A stretch of 13,097 bases of DNA from Bacillota bacterium (GTDB lineage Bacteria > Bacillota > Clostridia > Lachnospirales > Lachnospiraceae): positions 1 through 13,097 of the forward strand of contig JAEYPP010000032.1 of assembly GCA_023410575.1 (NCBI GenBank). The letters are read 5' to 3'. The notes beneath the pieces were generated by a model. That model was not told the DNA's origin. It was given only the letters and a program-made list of their open reading frames with translations, and made no database searches. Below are positions 6,796 to 13,097 of the stretch, in pieces (positions within the stretch are counted from its first letter, which is position 1; every line of letters starts with the position of its first letter). The position numbers and the translations under genes are program-made.

Positions 6796-7052
6796 AATAT
6801 TCCTCAAGTACAATAGTTGTGTAATATTGAATGATAATTCGTAATTAATTGACAAAATATGAAGTACATCTAATACGGGATTTATATATAGACTTATTCT
6901 ATAAGATATCATAAGAATTTTTGTGAATGATGTAGGAGCTAGAGTTGGTATATGATTAATGATACTAATAGGGAAAAGACTCGAAAGGATAGGAGGTCAA
7001 AAACTAGATAAAATAAGTTTCATTATAAATGAATTAAAATTCCCAAAAATAG

Positions 7053-7079
7053 TTGAATATAATGGGATAATAGTATAAT
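7053..7079 (+). promoter_or_regulatory. Likely promoter of the S41-like lipoprotein gene
   Basis: TATAAT at 7074-7079 is a consensus -10 box. The nearest -35 is TTGAAT at 7053-7058 with a short 15-nt spacer. A second TATAAT overlaps at 7058-7063 but has no good -35. Transcription would start near 7086, leaving a short leader of about 30 nt. Confidence 0.45.
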
Positions 7080-7116
7080 GTTGTTTTGTTAATTTGTCAC
7101 ACAAAGGAGAGAACTT

Positions 7117-8535
7117 ATGATGAAGATAAAGCGATTGTACAGAATATTACTAATACTTAGTATTGTTCTAATAAGTGGATGTAATAACAGACAATATGTA
7201 GATGATACCCCTTCTTTCGTTCCACATGCAGTAAATGAAGAAGAATCTACACAAACAAAAGAAAATCAAGGTGTAAACATTAATGAGCAGGAAGACATAA
7301 AAAAGGATGATGTTGATCCTTTTGCCACGAAGTGGGTGGATGCGATTTGTAATCTTCAAACAACTATGGATGGGATAATTGGCATTAATGATAATGTTAG
7401 CAAGGAAGAAAGAGACCAGAAGTTCTTAAATCTGGTAAACGATATACAAGATGGTTTAAAAGATGAAATGACGATATATTATCGGCTATGCAGCATTGTA
7501 GCAGAGGAACGTATGGCTCATCTTTACTTAACGAAAGGTTTTGAGGATCCATTGCGTACAGTAATACCAATTGGTATGTGTTGGATGAATGAAAAGCTAT
7601 ACCTTAGCAGTATTGAAAACAACATGAAAGATTATTTAGGATATGAAGTTGTTGCAATTAATGATTTCTCAATTGATGAATTGATTCAAATGCTTTCCAA
7701 TGTTGATTCGTGCGAGACAGATTCGGGTAGCCGATGTTGTCTAGAATATAGCTTTAGGAGTGTTTCACAATTACGATATTGTGGAATTATGAAAGAATCG
7801 GATAACTCAATCGAACTGACATTGCTTGGAAAAGAGGATGAAGATATAACAATTACTGTAGATGCAGTAGATGCAAGCAAAGAAATCCAAACTGCTACGA
7901 TTTATGATATCATGCCAGTAGAAAACTTACCAATGGTTTATAAAACGAATCTATTACATAATAGAACAAATTATTGCTTTACCCCAGATTCCAAACATAA
8001 GACAATGTATTTTCTCTACAACAATTGTGCGGAAATGGAAAGTGAAACGATGGATTCCTTCTTTTCTGAGATGATTCATATAATGATGGAAGATGATGAT
8101 AACTATGAACGTCTAGTAATTGATGTACGGTGGAATCAAGGTGGTAGTCGTTACCTATTACAAAAAAATCTTTATAAGTATCGTAACTACTTAAATGGTA
8201 AGAAAATCTGTCTAATTACGGGTATTTGGACAGCGTCTGCTGGGGTACAGGTGGCAGAAGATTGCTTGACGTACTTCGATAATTTTAAAATATATGGTTG
8301 TCCTACTGCTGGAGCCATAAATAATTATACAGAAGTAGAGAGGTACGCATTAGATGATGTTGAAATATCTTTGATCTACCCAACAATACTGGATAATCTA
8401 CCATGCTTAGTTGGAAAATATGGTAATGTAAAGGAAAGTGTTATACCTGACGTATTAGTAGACCAAACATATGAAGATTTTTGCAAAGGGATTGATACAA
8501 TTTACGAGAAAATTTTAAATGATACAAATTGGTAG
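7117..8535 (+). CDS. S41-peptidase-like lipoprotein
   Basis: Secreted lipoprotein of 472 residues: basic start (KIKRLYR), hydrophobic core and lipobox ISGC with Cys22, then an acidic, charged linker to about 70. The C-terminal half matches the S41 (C-terminal processing/tricorn/nisin-resistance) fold: LVIDVRWNQGGS (333-344) corresponds to the family D-R-N-GG motif, GIWTASAG (369-376) carries the likely nucleophile Ser374, and KIYGCPTAGAINNY the following strand-turn. The Lys that usually follows in CtpA-type proteases is replaced (GCPTAGA), so a Ser/His pair as in nisin-resistance proteins is more likely, with His135 (ERMAHLYL) the candidate partner. Activity is inference. Start ATG 7117 or 7120; AAAGGAG at 7103-7109 serves either. 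First gene of a plus-strand run with the next two. Confidence 0.85.
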   Translation: MMKIKRLYRILLILSIVLISGCNNRQYVDDTPSFVPHAVNEEESTQTKENQGVNINEQEDIKKDDVDPFATKWVDAICNLQTTMDGIIGINDNVSKEERDQKFLNLVNDIQDGLKDEMTIYYRLCSIVAEERMAHLYLTKGFEDPLRTVIPIGMCWMNEKLYLSSIENNMKDYLGYEVVAINDFSIDELIQMLSNVDSCETDSGSRCCLEYSFRSVSQLRYCGIMKESDNSIELTLLGKEDEDITITVDAVDASKEIQTATIYDIMPVENLPMVYKTNLLHNRTNYCFTPDSKHKTMYFLYNNCAEMESETMDSFFSEMIHIMMEDDDNYERLVIDVRWNQGGSRYLLQKNLYKYRNYLNGKKICLITGIWTASAGVQVAEDCLTYFDNFKIYGCPTAGAINNYTEVERYALDDVEISLIYPTILDNLPCLVGKYGNVKESVIPDVLVDQTYEDFCKGIDTIYEKILNDTNW

Positions 8536-8540
8536 AACCT

Positions 8541-8549
8541 TGATATAAT
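8541..8549 (+). promoter_or_regulatory. Extended -10 promoter before the P-loop gene
   Basis: TGATATAAT is an extended -10 element (TG, one base, TATAAT at 8544-8549). GATACA at 8521-8526, 17 nt upstream, is a weak -35 (3 of 6). It lies in the 37-nt gap after the S41-like gene, so the ATPase and VOC genes may have their own start as well as read-through. Confidence 0.45.
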
Positions 8550-8572
8550 ATCGTTTGGTGAGGAGGAATATA

Positions 8573-9058
8573 ATGGCTAAAGTGATTTTGATTTGCGGTA
8601 AAATATGTAGTGGAAAAACTTATTACTGTAAGAAACTTCAAGAAAAATATAGTGCTGTTTTACTATCCTGCGATGAAATTGAGAGCCAAATTTTTCATCA
8701 TTCACTCGGGGAACAACATGATATAGTTGCCATGGATATTAAAAAATACTTGCACAAGAAAGCAGTGGATATTGTTAGCGTTGGAACTAATGTTATACTT
8801 GATTGGGGATTTTGGACGAAAGTAGAAAGAGAAAAAGTTTCAAGTTATTATCAATTCAACAAGATCCAATATGAGTGGCATTATGTTGACCTAACCGATG
8901 AAGCTTGGGAGATGAATATAGTGTCTAGAAATAAGGATTGTACAGAAGGTAAAACTACAGATTATTATGTAGATGAGGGATTGTTGCAAAAAATGAAAGC
9001 ACTGTTTGAAGTTCCATGTAAGAATAAAATGGATGTCTGGTATGTGAATCAGAGATAA
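8573..9058 (+). CDS. Small P-loop ATPase/kinase (AAA_33 / zeta-toxin-like fold)
   Basis: Cytoplasmic nucleotide-binding protein of 161 residues, probably phosphorylating a small molecule. MAKVILICGKICSGKTYY contains Walker A GKICSGKT at about residues 9-16. LLSCDEIE follows about 20 residues later, where related kinases place an acidic catalytic residue, and NVILDWGFWTKVERE is a Walker-B-like strand with Asp. The C-terminal part (HYVDLTDEAWEMNIVSRN) fits the lid/Arg region of this group, for example chloramphenicol phosphotransferase-like and zeta-type kinases. The substrate cannot be told, and no antitoxin gene is adjacent, so a toxin role is not supported. The start is ATG 8573 with GAGGAGG at 8560-8566; an in-frame TTG at 8555 lies upstream of this SD and is rejected. 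Confidence 0.88.
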   Translation: MAKVILICGKICSGKTYYCKKLQEKYSAVLLSCDEIESQIFHHSLGEQHDIVAMDIKKYLHKKAVDIVSVGTNVILDWGFWTKVEREKVSSYYQFNKIQYEWHYVDLTDEAWEMNIVSRNKDCTEGKTTDYYVDEGLLQKMKALFEVPCKNKMDVWYVNQR

Positions 9059-9112
9059 TGAGTAGATTGGGAAAAGTAATTTGGTAAAAAAGTGCTGAAA
9101 GGGGTTATTAGT

Positions 9113-9526
9113 ATGGACAAGTTAGAAAGATACGTTAACAGAGGGTATTCTGTAGCAGAAACAGAAATGATTTATTTTTCACCTGATATGGATCAGACAG
9201 TTAAGTGGTTTTGTGACACGCTTGGGTGGTATGGTAATGTACTCGATAGAAATGAGGAGAATATTGGTACCTATGGTTTTGTTTCGGATTTACCCGAGGA
9301 GATTATGTGTTCTGGGGCAATTATAGGAAGGACAATACATATCTGGCCAGGGGAAGCATCAGAAAGAGTAGTTGCATTTATCAGAGTAAAAAATATTGAA
9401 AAATTGCGTGATTATGTTATCACTCAAGGTTGGGATAAGATAAGTGAAATATGTAAATCAGAAGGGACTTCGAAATCTTGTTATGTTACAGCCATTGATG
9501 GTAGTGTTTTATGTTTTTATGAATAA
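9113..9526 (+). CDS. VOC/glyoxalase-bleomycin-resistance fold protein
   Basis: Small cytoplasmic protein of 137 residues with the paired beta-alpha-beta-beta-beta pattern of the vicinal oxygen chelate superfamily: YFSPDMDQTVKWFCDTLGWYG (about 18-38) is the typical first helix with its TLGW turn, IHIWPGE ends the first module, and a second module with VAFIRVKNIEKLRDYV ends in AIDGSVLCFYE, where the final Glu is the usual metal ligand. The first-strand ligand, usually His or Gln, is not obvious, so metal binding and substrate are unclear. Members include glyoxalases, dioxygenases and antibiotic-binding proteins; none can be chosen here. The start is ATG 9113 with AAAGGGG at 9098-9104; GTG 9092 lies upstream of this SD and is rejected. 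It lies 54 nt after the ATPase gene and is probably co-transcribed. Confidence 0.85.
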   Translation: MDKLERYVNRGYSVAETEMIYFSPDMDQTVKWFCDTLGWYGNVLDRNEENIGTYGFVSDLPEEIMCSGAIIGRTIHIWPGEASERVVAFIRVKNIEKLRDYVITQGWDKISEICKSEGTSKSCYVTAIDGSVLCFYE

Positions 9527-9580
9527 TGCGAGAACAGAAGATAGGCCGTTTTCTAGGAAAGTTTTATAATATGAAGTAAT

Positions 9581-9622
9581 AAGAACCCAAAGATGACATG
9601 TAATTGTCAACTTTGGGTTCTT
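9581..9622. terminator. Terminator shared by convergent genes
   Basis: AAGAACCCAAAG-A-TGACA (9581-9598) pairs with TGTCA-A-CTTTGGGTTCTT (9605-9622), a 17-bp stem with one A-A mismatch and a TGTAAT loop. It lies between the convergent VOC and esterase genes. The plus side continues TTTAGG, the minus side TTCTTATTAC, so it probably acts in both directions, though neither T-run is long. Confidence 0.78.
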
Positions 9623-9637
9623 TAGGTTATTGCAGTT

Positions 9638-10597
9638 CTATGTTAGCTTATCATTATTACGGTTGATCCACTGTGTAGAGATATCCATTGCAGCACGTGT
9701 ACCGTTCGTTTGATCTAGAGAATTCAGCATTACAAAGTCATGGATGATTGCTTGAATCCGAACTGCTGTGACTTCAACACCAGCACAACGAAGCTTCCTT
9801 GCATAAGCTTCGCCTTCTTCACGAAGAACATCAGCCTCACCATTGATTATCATAGTAGAAGGTAAGTTACTTAACTGCTCGCAAGTTGCACATAAGGGAG
9901 AAGCAGTAATTTCTCTACGTTCATCGTCACAGGTGGTATATTGATCCCAAAACCACATCATTCCTTCACGATAAAGGTAATAATTATTTGCAAATTGATG
10001 ATAGGTTTCTGTATCAAAGCAAGCATTCGTGACTGGATAATATAGTAGTTGTTTATGAATGTGTGGTCCATGACGCAAATTTGATAAGATTGCCATAACG
10101 ATAGCCATATTACCACCAACACTGTCCCCAGCGACTGTCAGTGTTGAAAAGTTTGCATTTAAGCAAGAGTACTTCAATAATTCTGGTAGATGACATAATA
10201 CAGTATAGCATTGTTCAATTGCCACTGGATATTTTGCTTCTGGAGAGAGTGTGTATTCTGGAAAGACTAGGATGGAATTCGTACGAGAAGCAAGTTCGCG
10301 TATTAACTTATCATGAGTGTGAAAACTACCAAATACCCAACCACCACCATGAATATAGTAAATGAGATTAGGAGTTCCAACAAGATGATCAGGAACAATG
10401 AGATATACTTTTATACTTCCCCAACCCGTATCTATTTTTGTATAATAGGTTGCTACAGGATATTTATATACTGGAGTTGATTGAGCTTTTTCTAAGATAA
10501 GTCGCCCTTTTTCTGGTGGTAATTGAAAGATTAATGGACATTTGCTACTTTCATCACTTACTTTTTCAGCAGCAGATTCGAGTGGGACACATCTCAT
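9638..10597 (-). CDS. Alpha/beta-hydrolase, hormone-sensitive-lipase (family IV) type esterase
   Basis: Cytoplasmic carboxylesterase-like hydrolase of 319 residues. The oxyanion-hole motif HGGGW lies at 83-87, the YRLAPE-like motif EYTLSPEAKYP at 114-124, and the nucleophile elbow GDSVGG at 157-162 with Ser159 (GDSVGG instead of the more common GDSAGG). Asp256 (GEADVLREE) and His286 (IIHDFVML) complete the triad. The order and spacing fit HSL-family esterases acting on short-chain acyl or acetyl esters. No signal peptide is seen. The start is ATG 10597-10595 with GGAGGG at 10612-10607, 9 nt upstream; a TTG at 10624 is rejected because the SD lies downstream of it. It is divergent from the GH13 gene and may share its control region. 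The substrate is unknown; a role in trimming acylated carbohydrates or plant esters is speculation. Confidence 0.92.
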   Translation of the reverse strand: MRCVPLESAAEKVSDESSKCPLIFQLPPEKGRLILEKAQSTPVYKYPVATYYTKIDTGWGSIKVYLIVPDHLVGTPNLIYYIHGGGWVFGSFHTHDKLIRELASRTNSILVFPEYTLSPEAKYPVAIEQCYTVLCHLPELLKYSCLNANFSTLTVAGDSVGGNMAIVMAILSNLRHGPHIHKQLLYYPVTNACFDTETYHQFANNYYLYREGMMWFWDQYTTCDDERREITASPLCATCEQLSNLPSTMIINGEADVLREEGEAYARKLRCAGVEVTAVRIQAIIHDFVMLNSLDQTNGTRAAMDISTQWINRNNDKLT

Positions 10598-10775
10598 ATG
10601 GTTGTACCCTCCAAAGATATGCAATATATTAGTATTATATGGTGAAAAGAAAGTAAGGCCACTATTTATTTAGAAACGAGGAAGTATTAAAGGAAATTCA
10701 AATGTATGTTACAGGAGAGATCTGTGACTAGTATTTAGCAAAGGTAAGCGTACAATGTGAAAAGCAAGTTCTATC

Positions 10776-10802
10776 GTATTGTACGTATTGTATTGTATTG
10801 TA
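10776..10802. repeat. GTATT pentanucleotide repeat
   Basis: GTATT (10776-10780), GTAC, then GTATT three times (10785-10799) and GTA. The last copy forms the -35 box (TTGTAA, 10798-10803) of the GH13 promoter. Copy-number change here would move upstream elements relative to the promoter in 5-bp steps. Confidence 0.85.
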
Positions 10803-10858
10803 AAACATAACAAAAAATAGTACAATTGAATAACTTTCATAACTGAAAGATAACTTTC
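10798..10858 (+). promoter_or_regulatory. Promoter and start-site inverted repeat of the GH13 gene
   Basis: TTGTAA (10798-10803) and TACAAT (10821-10826) are 17 nt apart, a good sigma-A promoter starting near 10833. At that start lies CTTTCA-TAAC-TGAAAG (10834-10849), followed by another CTTTC (10854-10858), so GAAAG can pair with either neighbour. The direct repeat ATAACTTTC lies at 10830-10838 and 10850-10858, 20 bp apart. An inverted repeat at +1 is a common place for a repressor such as a LacI-type sugar regulator, but no regulator gene is in the window. Confidence 0.55.
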
Positions 10859-10901
10859 GAATAGTTGAGCCATAATTATGAAGAAAAAGGAGGAAGTCGA
10901 G

Positions 10902-12242
10902 ATGGCTTGGTACGAAACAGCAGTATTTTATCATATTTATCCATTTGGGTTGTGTGGATGTGCTCATGAAAATCAGGGAGTGGCAGAAGATCATTTTAAT
11001 CAGTTAAGGGAGTGGACAGAACATGCTTCACAAATCAATTGTACTGCAATTTACATCGGTCCATTATTTGAATCAGAAAGTCATGGATATGATACAATTG
11101 ATTATCGAAAGGTAGATGTTCGTCTTGGTAGCAATCAACAGATGAGAGAATTCGTAGATTTTTGCCATAACAAAGGAATGAGAGTCATTGTAGATGGAGT
11201 ATTCAATCATGTAGGACGCCAATTTTTTGCATTTCAAGATTTGTTAAAATTCAGAGAGAACTCAAGGTATCTTAGTTGGTTTTGTGATGTGAATTTTGGT
11301 TCCAATAATGAATATAATGATGGTTTTTCCTACGGTAATTGGGGTGGTCATAATCTTTTAGTGAAGTTAAATCAGAGAAATCCTGAGGTAAAACAATATC
11401 ATTTTGATACGATACATTTCTGGATTGAAGAGTTTGGAATTGATGGAATCCGTTTGGATGCTGCGGATGTACTAGATATGGATTTTATGCATGAGCTTCG
11501 TATGGAGTGCGATGCAATGAAATCAGATTTTTGGCTGATGGGAGAGGTAATCCATGGAGATTATAGTCGATATGCTAATCCATCGATGTTATACTCTGTT
11601 ACGAATTATGAATTACATAAAGCACTATATTCTGGACACAACGATCATAACTATTATGAGATTGCCCACTCTGTGAAACGTTTGCTTGGAATCTGTAAGG
11701 AAACGTTACTATACACCTTCTCAGATAATCATGATGTAGAACGATTATATAGTAAATTAAAAGTAAAAGAACATCAGAAGTTGGTTGCAATGCTTGTATA
11801 TTCTTTACCTGGAATCCCTTCCATTTATTATGGCTCAGAATATGGAATTACAGGAGTCAAAGAAAAAGGAAATGATGATAGTTTACGTCCATTCCTTACA
11901 TTGGAGCAATTTGCAGAGGATGAGGAGGGTAATTTTTTATGTCAGTTGTATACGAGATTAGGTGAGCTTAAGAGAGCATATCCAGCATTATCATATGGAG
12001 CTTATGAAGAAGTGTTATTAACGAATCGTCAGTTTGCATATGTGCGCATTTTGGATAATCAAGCTGTGTTAACTATTCTCAATAATGACGAAAAGGAAGT
12101 AAAGCTTCAAGTAAAGCTGCCAATTAAGGCACAGACAGCGCAAAGTTTACTAGATGAAGACTACATAACTATCAACGATTCGATGTTATCAATTACATTA
12201 GAGAAAAATTCTGGGAAGATGATATTGTTGAAGTTGAATTAG
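10902..12242 (+). CDS. Intracellular GH13 alpha-amylase-family glycoside hydrolase (cyclomaltodextrinase/neopullulanase-like)
   Basis: Hydrolyses alpha-glucans or maltodextrins, probably in the cytoplasm since no signal peptide is present. The 446 residues carry all GH13 regions: I DGVFNH (98-103), II GIRLDAAD (182-189) with nucleophile Asp186, III GEVIH (214-218) with acid/base Glu215, IV FSDNHD (273-278) with His277 and Asp278. LVKLNQRNPEV (153-163) resembles the MPKLN region V of the neopullulanase/cyclomaltodextrinase group. The TIM barrel is followed by a short beta domain C (about 370-446). It lacks the N-terminal CBM34-type domain common in that group and is shorter than typical members (about 580). 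Start ATG 10902 with AAAGGAGG at 10886-10893; ATG 10878 is rejected because it lies upstream of this SD. Probably monocistronic, with the terminator at 12309-12338. Confidence 0.94.
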   Translation: MAWYETAVFYHIYPFGLCGCAHENQGVAEDHFNQLREWTEHASQINCTAIYIGPLFESESHGYDTIDYRKVDVRLGSNQQMREFVDFCHNKGMRVIVDGVFNHVGRQFFAFQDLLKFRENSRYLSWFCDVNFGSNNEYNDGFSYGNWGGHNLLVKLNQRNPEVKQYHFDTIHFWIEEFGIDGIRLDAADVLDMDFMHELRMECDAMKSDFWLMGEVIHGDYSRYANPSMLYSVTNYELHKALYSGHNDHNYYEIAHSVKRLLGICKETLLYTFSDNHDVERLYSKLKVKEHQKLVAMLVYSLPGIPSIYYGSEYGITGVKEKGNDDSLRPFLTLEQFAEDEEGNFLCQLYTRLGELKRAYPALSYGAYEEVLLTNRQFAYVRILDNQAVLTILNNDEKEVKLQVKLPIKAQTAQSLLDEDYITINDSMLSITLEKNSGKMILLKLN

Positions 12243-12308
12243 TAGCACCATGGATTTTAATAAAAGTATTCTTGCAATCACTTCCGTGGGATACGATATA
12301 TAAGCGGT

Positions 12309-12338
12309 GGAGGTATCGTATATGATACCTCCTTTCTT
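12309..12338 (+). terminator. Terminator after the GH13 gene
   Basis: GGAGGTATC (12309-12317) and GATACCTCC (12324-12332) form a perfect 9-bp stem with a 6-nt loop, followed by TTTCTT. It ends the GH13 transcript and shields the rRNA promoters. An upstream 8-mer, ATACGATA (12291-12298), can instead pair with TATCGTAT (12314-12321), which would disrupt the terminator stem. Confidence 0.82.
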
Positions 12339-12496
12339 AATTCTGATACCGAATATGTTAGTAAGGGTTTAAATTATATACTAATGGCAGAGTTTAATTG
12401 GGAACATTACTAATAAGTATATCAAGGATACTAGAGATTAGATTATTCTTCGATCTGGCTAACATAAATTGGTATCAAAAAAGTATTAAATTGTTG
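12339..12496. other. Intergenic DNA upstream of the rRNA promoters
   Basis: AT-rich sequence between the GH13 terminator and rRNA promoter P1. No open frame with an SD, no strong hairpin and no clear promoter is seen. The last part (about 12470-12496) has short A and T runs that could serve as an UP element for P1, though this is not distinctive. Confidence 0.4.
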
Positions 12497-12525
12497 TTGA
12501 CTTATGTATTTATACGTGGTAAACT
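12497..12525 (+). promoter_or_regulatory. rRNA operon promoter P1
   Basis: TTGACT (12497-12502), 17 nt, TAAACT (12520-12525). This gives a start near 12532 and a leader of about 525 nt before mature 16S. A small hairpin, CTGT-CAA-ACAG (12533-12543), begins seven bases after the -10 box. Confidence 0.8.
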
Positions 12526-12671
12526 AACTGGGCTGTCAAACAGAAACAATAATTGTTTGAAAGCCATAGACAATTAAGTCGGAGTATATTACAGGATTTG
12601 AGTGTACTTTGTTGTAATAATAAGTAAATATTCATAAATTAAGAAAAAATCAAATCAAATAAAATTACTTA

Positions 12672-12700
12672 TTGACAATGAACTAAATGCGTGATATACT
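12672..12700 (+). promoter_or_regulatory. rRNA operon promoter P2
   Basis: TTGACA (12672-12677), 17 nt, TATACT (12695-12700): a full -35 consensus and 5 of 6 at -10, the strongest promoter in the window. The start is near 12707, about 350 nt before 16S. CTGTC-GCAA-GACAG (12708-12721), a hairpin with a GNRA-type tetraloop, begins seven bases after the -10 box, as at P1. Confidence 0.9.
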
Positions 12701-12737
12701 AAGCAAGCTGTCGCAAGACAGAAAATGACAAAAAAGA

Positions 12738-12754
12738 ACATTGAAAACTGAACA
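12738..12754 (+). promoter_or_regulatory. boxA-like antitermination site in rRNA leader
   Basis: ACATTGAAAACTGAACA resembles the TTTGAAAACT-type sequence found in Firmicute rRNA leaders and spacers, thought to bind Nus factors for antitermination. It lies just downstream of P2, the expected place. The function is from family knowledge, not shown here. Confidence 0.5.
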
Positions 12755-12784
12755 GTGAAACAACCTTGAAATTCGTTGAGAATT

Positions 12785-13054
12785 CCTAGTTAATAAACTA
12801 GGTGAGTTAGTAGTTTTGCTTGCAAGACAAGAGGCTAACAAATTGAACTGTTTTTTAAGTCTTACGACTTAAAAAACAACTCCTATATTACGATTTTTAT
12901 CCTAAAAATCGTAATCAAGCATCAGTAAACGGAATCAAAGATGACAATTAAGGCAAACTTAGATGTCAGCAATTGTTCTGAAAAGATTAAAAGCTTAAAG
13001 GTATCCGCTTGATTAAAAGTCAATCGGTATCAGTTTTTAACTTCGTTAAAAACT
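12785..13054 (+). other. Structured 16S leader with a series of strong hairpins
   Basis: Perfect inverted repeats in order: CCTAGTT-AATA-AACTAGG (12785-12802); a 12-bp stem GTTTTTTAAGTC with loop TTAC (12850-12877); a 13-bp stem ATTACGATTTTTA with loop TCC (12887-12915); and a 10-bp stem AGTTTTTAAC with loop TTC (13032-13054), which ends right at the predicted 16S 5' end. They are probably pre-rRNA folding or processing structures. The other arm of the usual 16S processing stalk lies beyond the window, so RNase III sites cannot be placed. Confidence 0.65.
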
Positions 13055-13055
13055 T

Positions 13056-13097
<42 letters not shown>

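Larger units (their letters stand above)
6763..7116. other. Divergent intergenic region between DUF4474 operon and S41-like gene
   Basis: This gap of about 350 bp holds both divergent upstream regions. Next to the minus-strand gene are its SD (6771-6777) and a 14-bp palindrome (6782-6795). Next to the plus-strand gene are two TATAAT boxes (7058-7063, 7074-7079) and an SD (7103-7109). A small hairpin TTCATT-ATA-AATGAA lies at 7019-7033. An AGGAGG-like string near 6991-6996 has no start codon after it. I see no gene in the middle part. Confidence 0.6.
10598..10901. other. Divergent control region between esterase and GH13 genes
   Basis: About 300 bp with no supported gene. The esterase side carries its SD (10607-10612) and, on the minus strand, TATAAT (10639-10634) as a candidate -10 without a clear -35. 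The GH13 side carries a pentanucleotide repeat, a promoter and an inverted repeat at the transcription start, listed separately. An 8-bp inverted repeat, CGTACAAT (10749-10756) and ATTGTACG (10778-10785), lies upstream of the GH13 promoter and could be a split operator. Confidence 0.6.

Noticed and set aside
6763..6912. N-terminal extension of the DUF4474-like gene from ATG at 6912
   Set aside because: The extension is AT-rich and unlike the family, has no SD at 6912, and the strong SD AAAGGAG lies just before ATG 6762.
8573..9058. Zeta-toxin-type toxin-antitoxin system
   Set aside because: Only the general P-loop kinase fold is seen; no small antitoxin gene is adjacent, and the neighbours are a lipoprotein and a VOC protein.
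10141..10365. Plus-strand open frame inside the esterase gene
   Set aside because: It overlaps the esterase catalytic core on the opposite strand and has no ribosome binding site or recognisable domain.
12603..12625. TTGAGT followed by TAATAAT as a third rRNA promoter between P1 and P2
   Set aside because: Spacing is too short for the good -10 match, and the 17-nt alternative (TAAGTA) is a poor -10 box.

Overview
The window is AT-rich DNA from a low-GC Firmicute, most likely a clostridium of the Lachnospiraceae type. This rests on strong AGGAGG-type ribosome binding sites before nearly every gene, AT-rich codon use, lipoprotein signal peptides, Rho-independent terminators, a DUF4474-like protein, and the 5' end of a 16S rRNA gene with a clostridial-looking leader. 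Genus and species cannot be fixed from the sequence alone.

Layout. Bases 1-215 hold what may be the last codons of an upstream gene, a cluster of four small hairpins and a terminator. A membrane chemoreceptor (341-2065, +) follows, then a structured intergenic region with a terminator that contains a 20-bp tandem duplication. Next is a large lipoprotein ending in a solute-binding-protein domain (2425-4725, +). A strong terminator separates it from a convergent two-gene minus-strand operon: a DUF4474-like membrane protein (5749-6762) and a metallophosphoesterase (4820-5728). Divergent from that operon lies a plus-strand run: an S41-peptidase-like lipoprotein (7117-8535), a small P-loop ATPase/kinase (8573-9058) and a VOC/glyoxalase-fold protein (9113-9526). 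A hairpin terminator lies between this run and a minus-strand HSL-type esterase (9638-10597). Divergent from the esterase is a cytoplasmic GH13 alpha-amylase-family enzyme (10902-12242, +). The last 0.8 kb is the promoter and leader region of an rRNA operon, with two near-consensus tandem promoters, a boxA-like site, several strong hairpins and the first ~42 nt of the 16S gene.

How the genes work together. Most genes look singly transcribed. The parts with clear roles are sensing (chemoreceptor), ligand capture at the cell surface (lipoprotein with SBP domain, no transporter beside it), maltodextrin breakdown (GH13 enzyme) and ester hydrolysis (HSL-family enzyme). This would fit a carbohydrate-degrading anaerobe. 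No mobile element, CRISPR array, tRNA or classical defence system was seen. I found no complete, clearly new multi-gene system. The least explained items are the triloop hairpin cluster at the left edge, the DUF4474/phosphoesterase operon with a palindrome at its start, the orphan SBP fusion lipoprotein, and the repeated promoter-plus-hairpin module before the rRNA operon.
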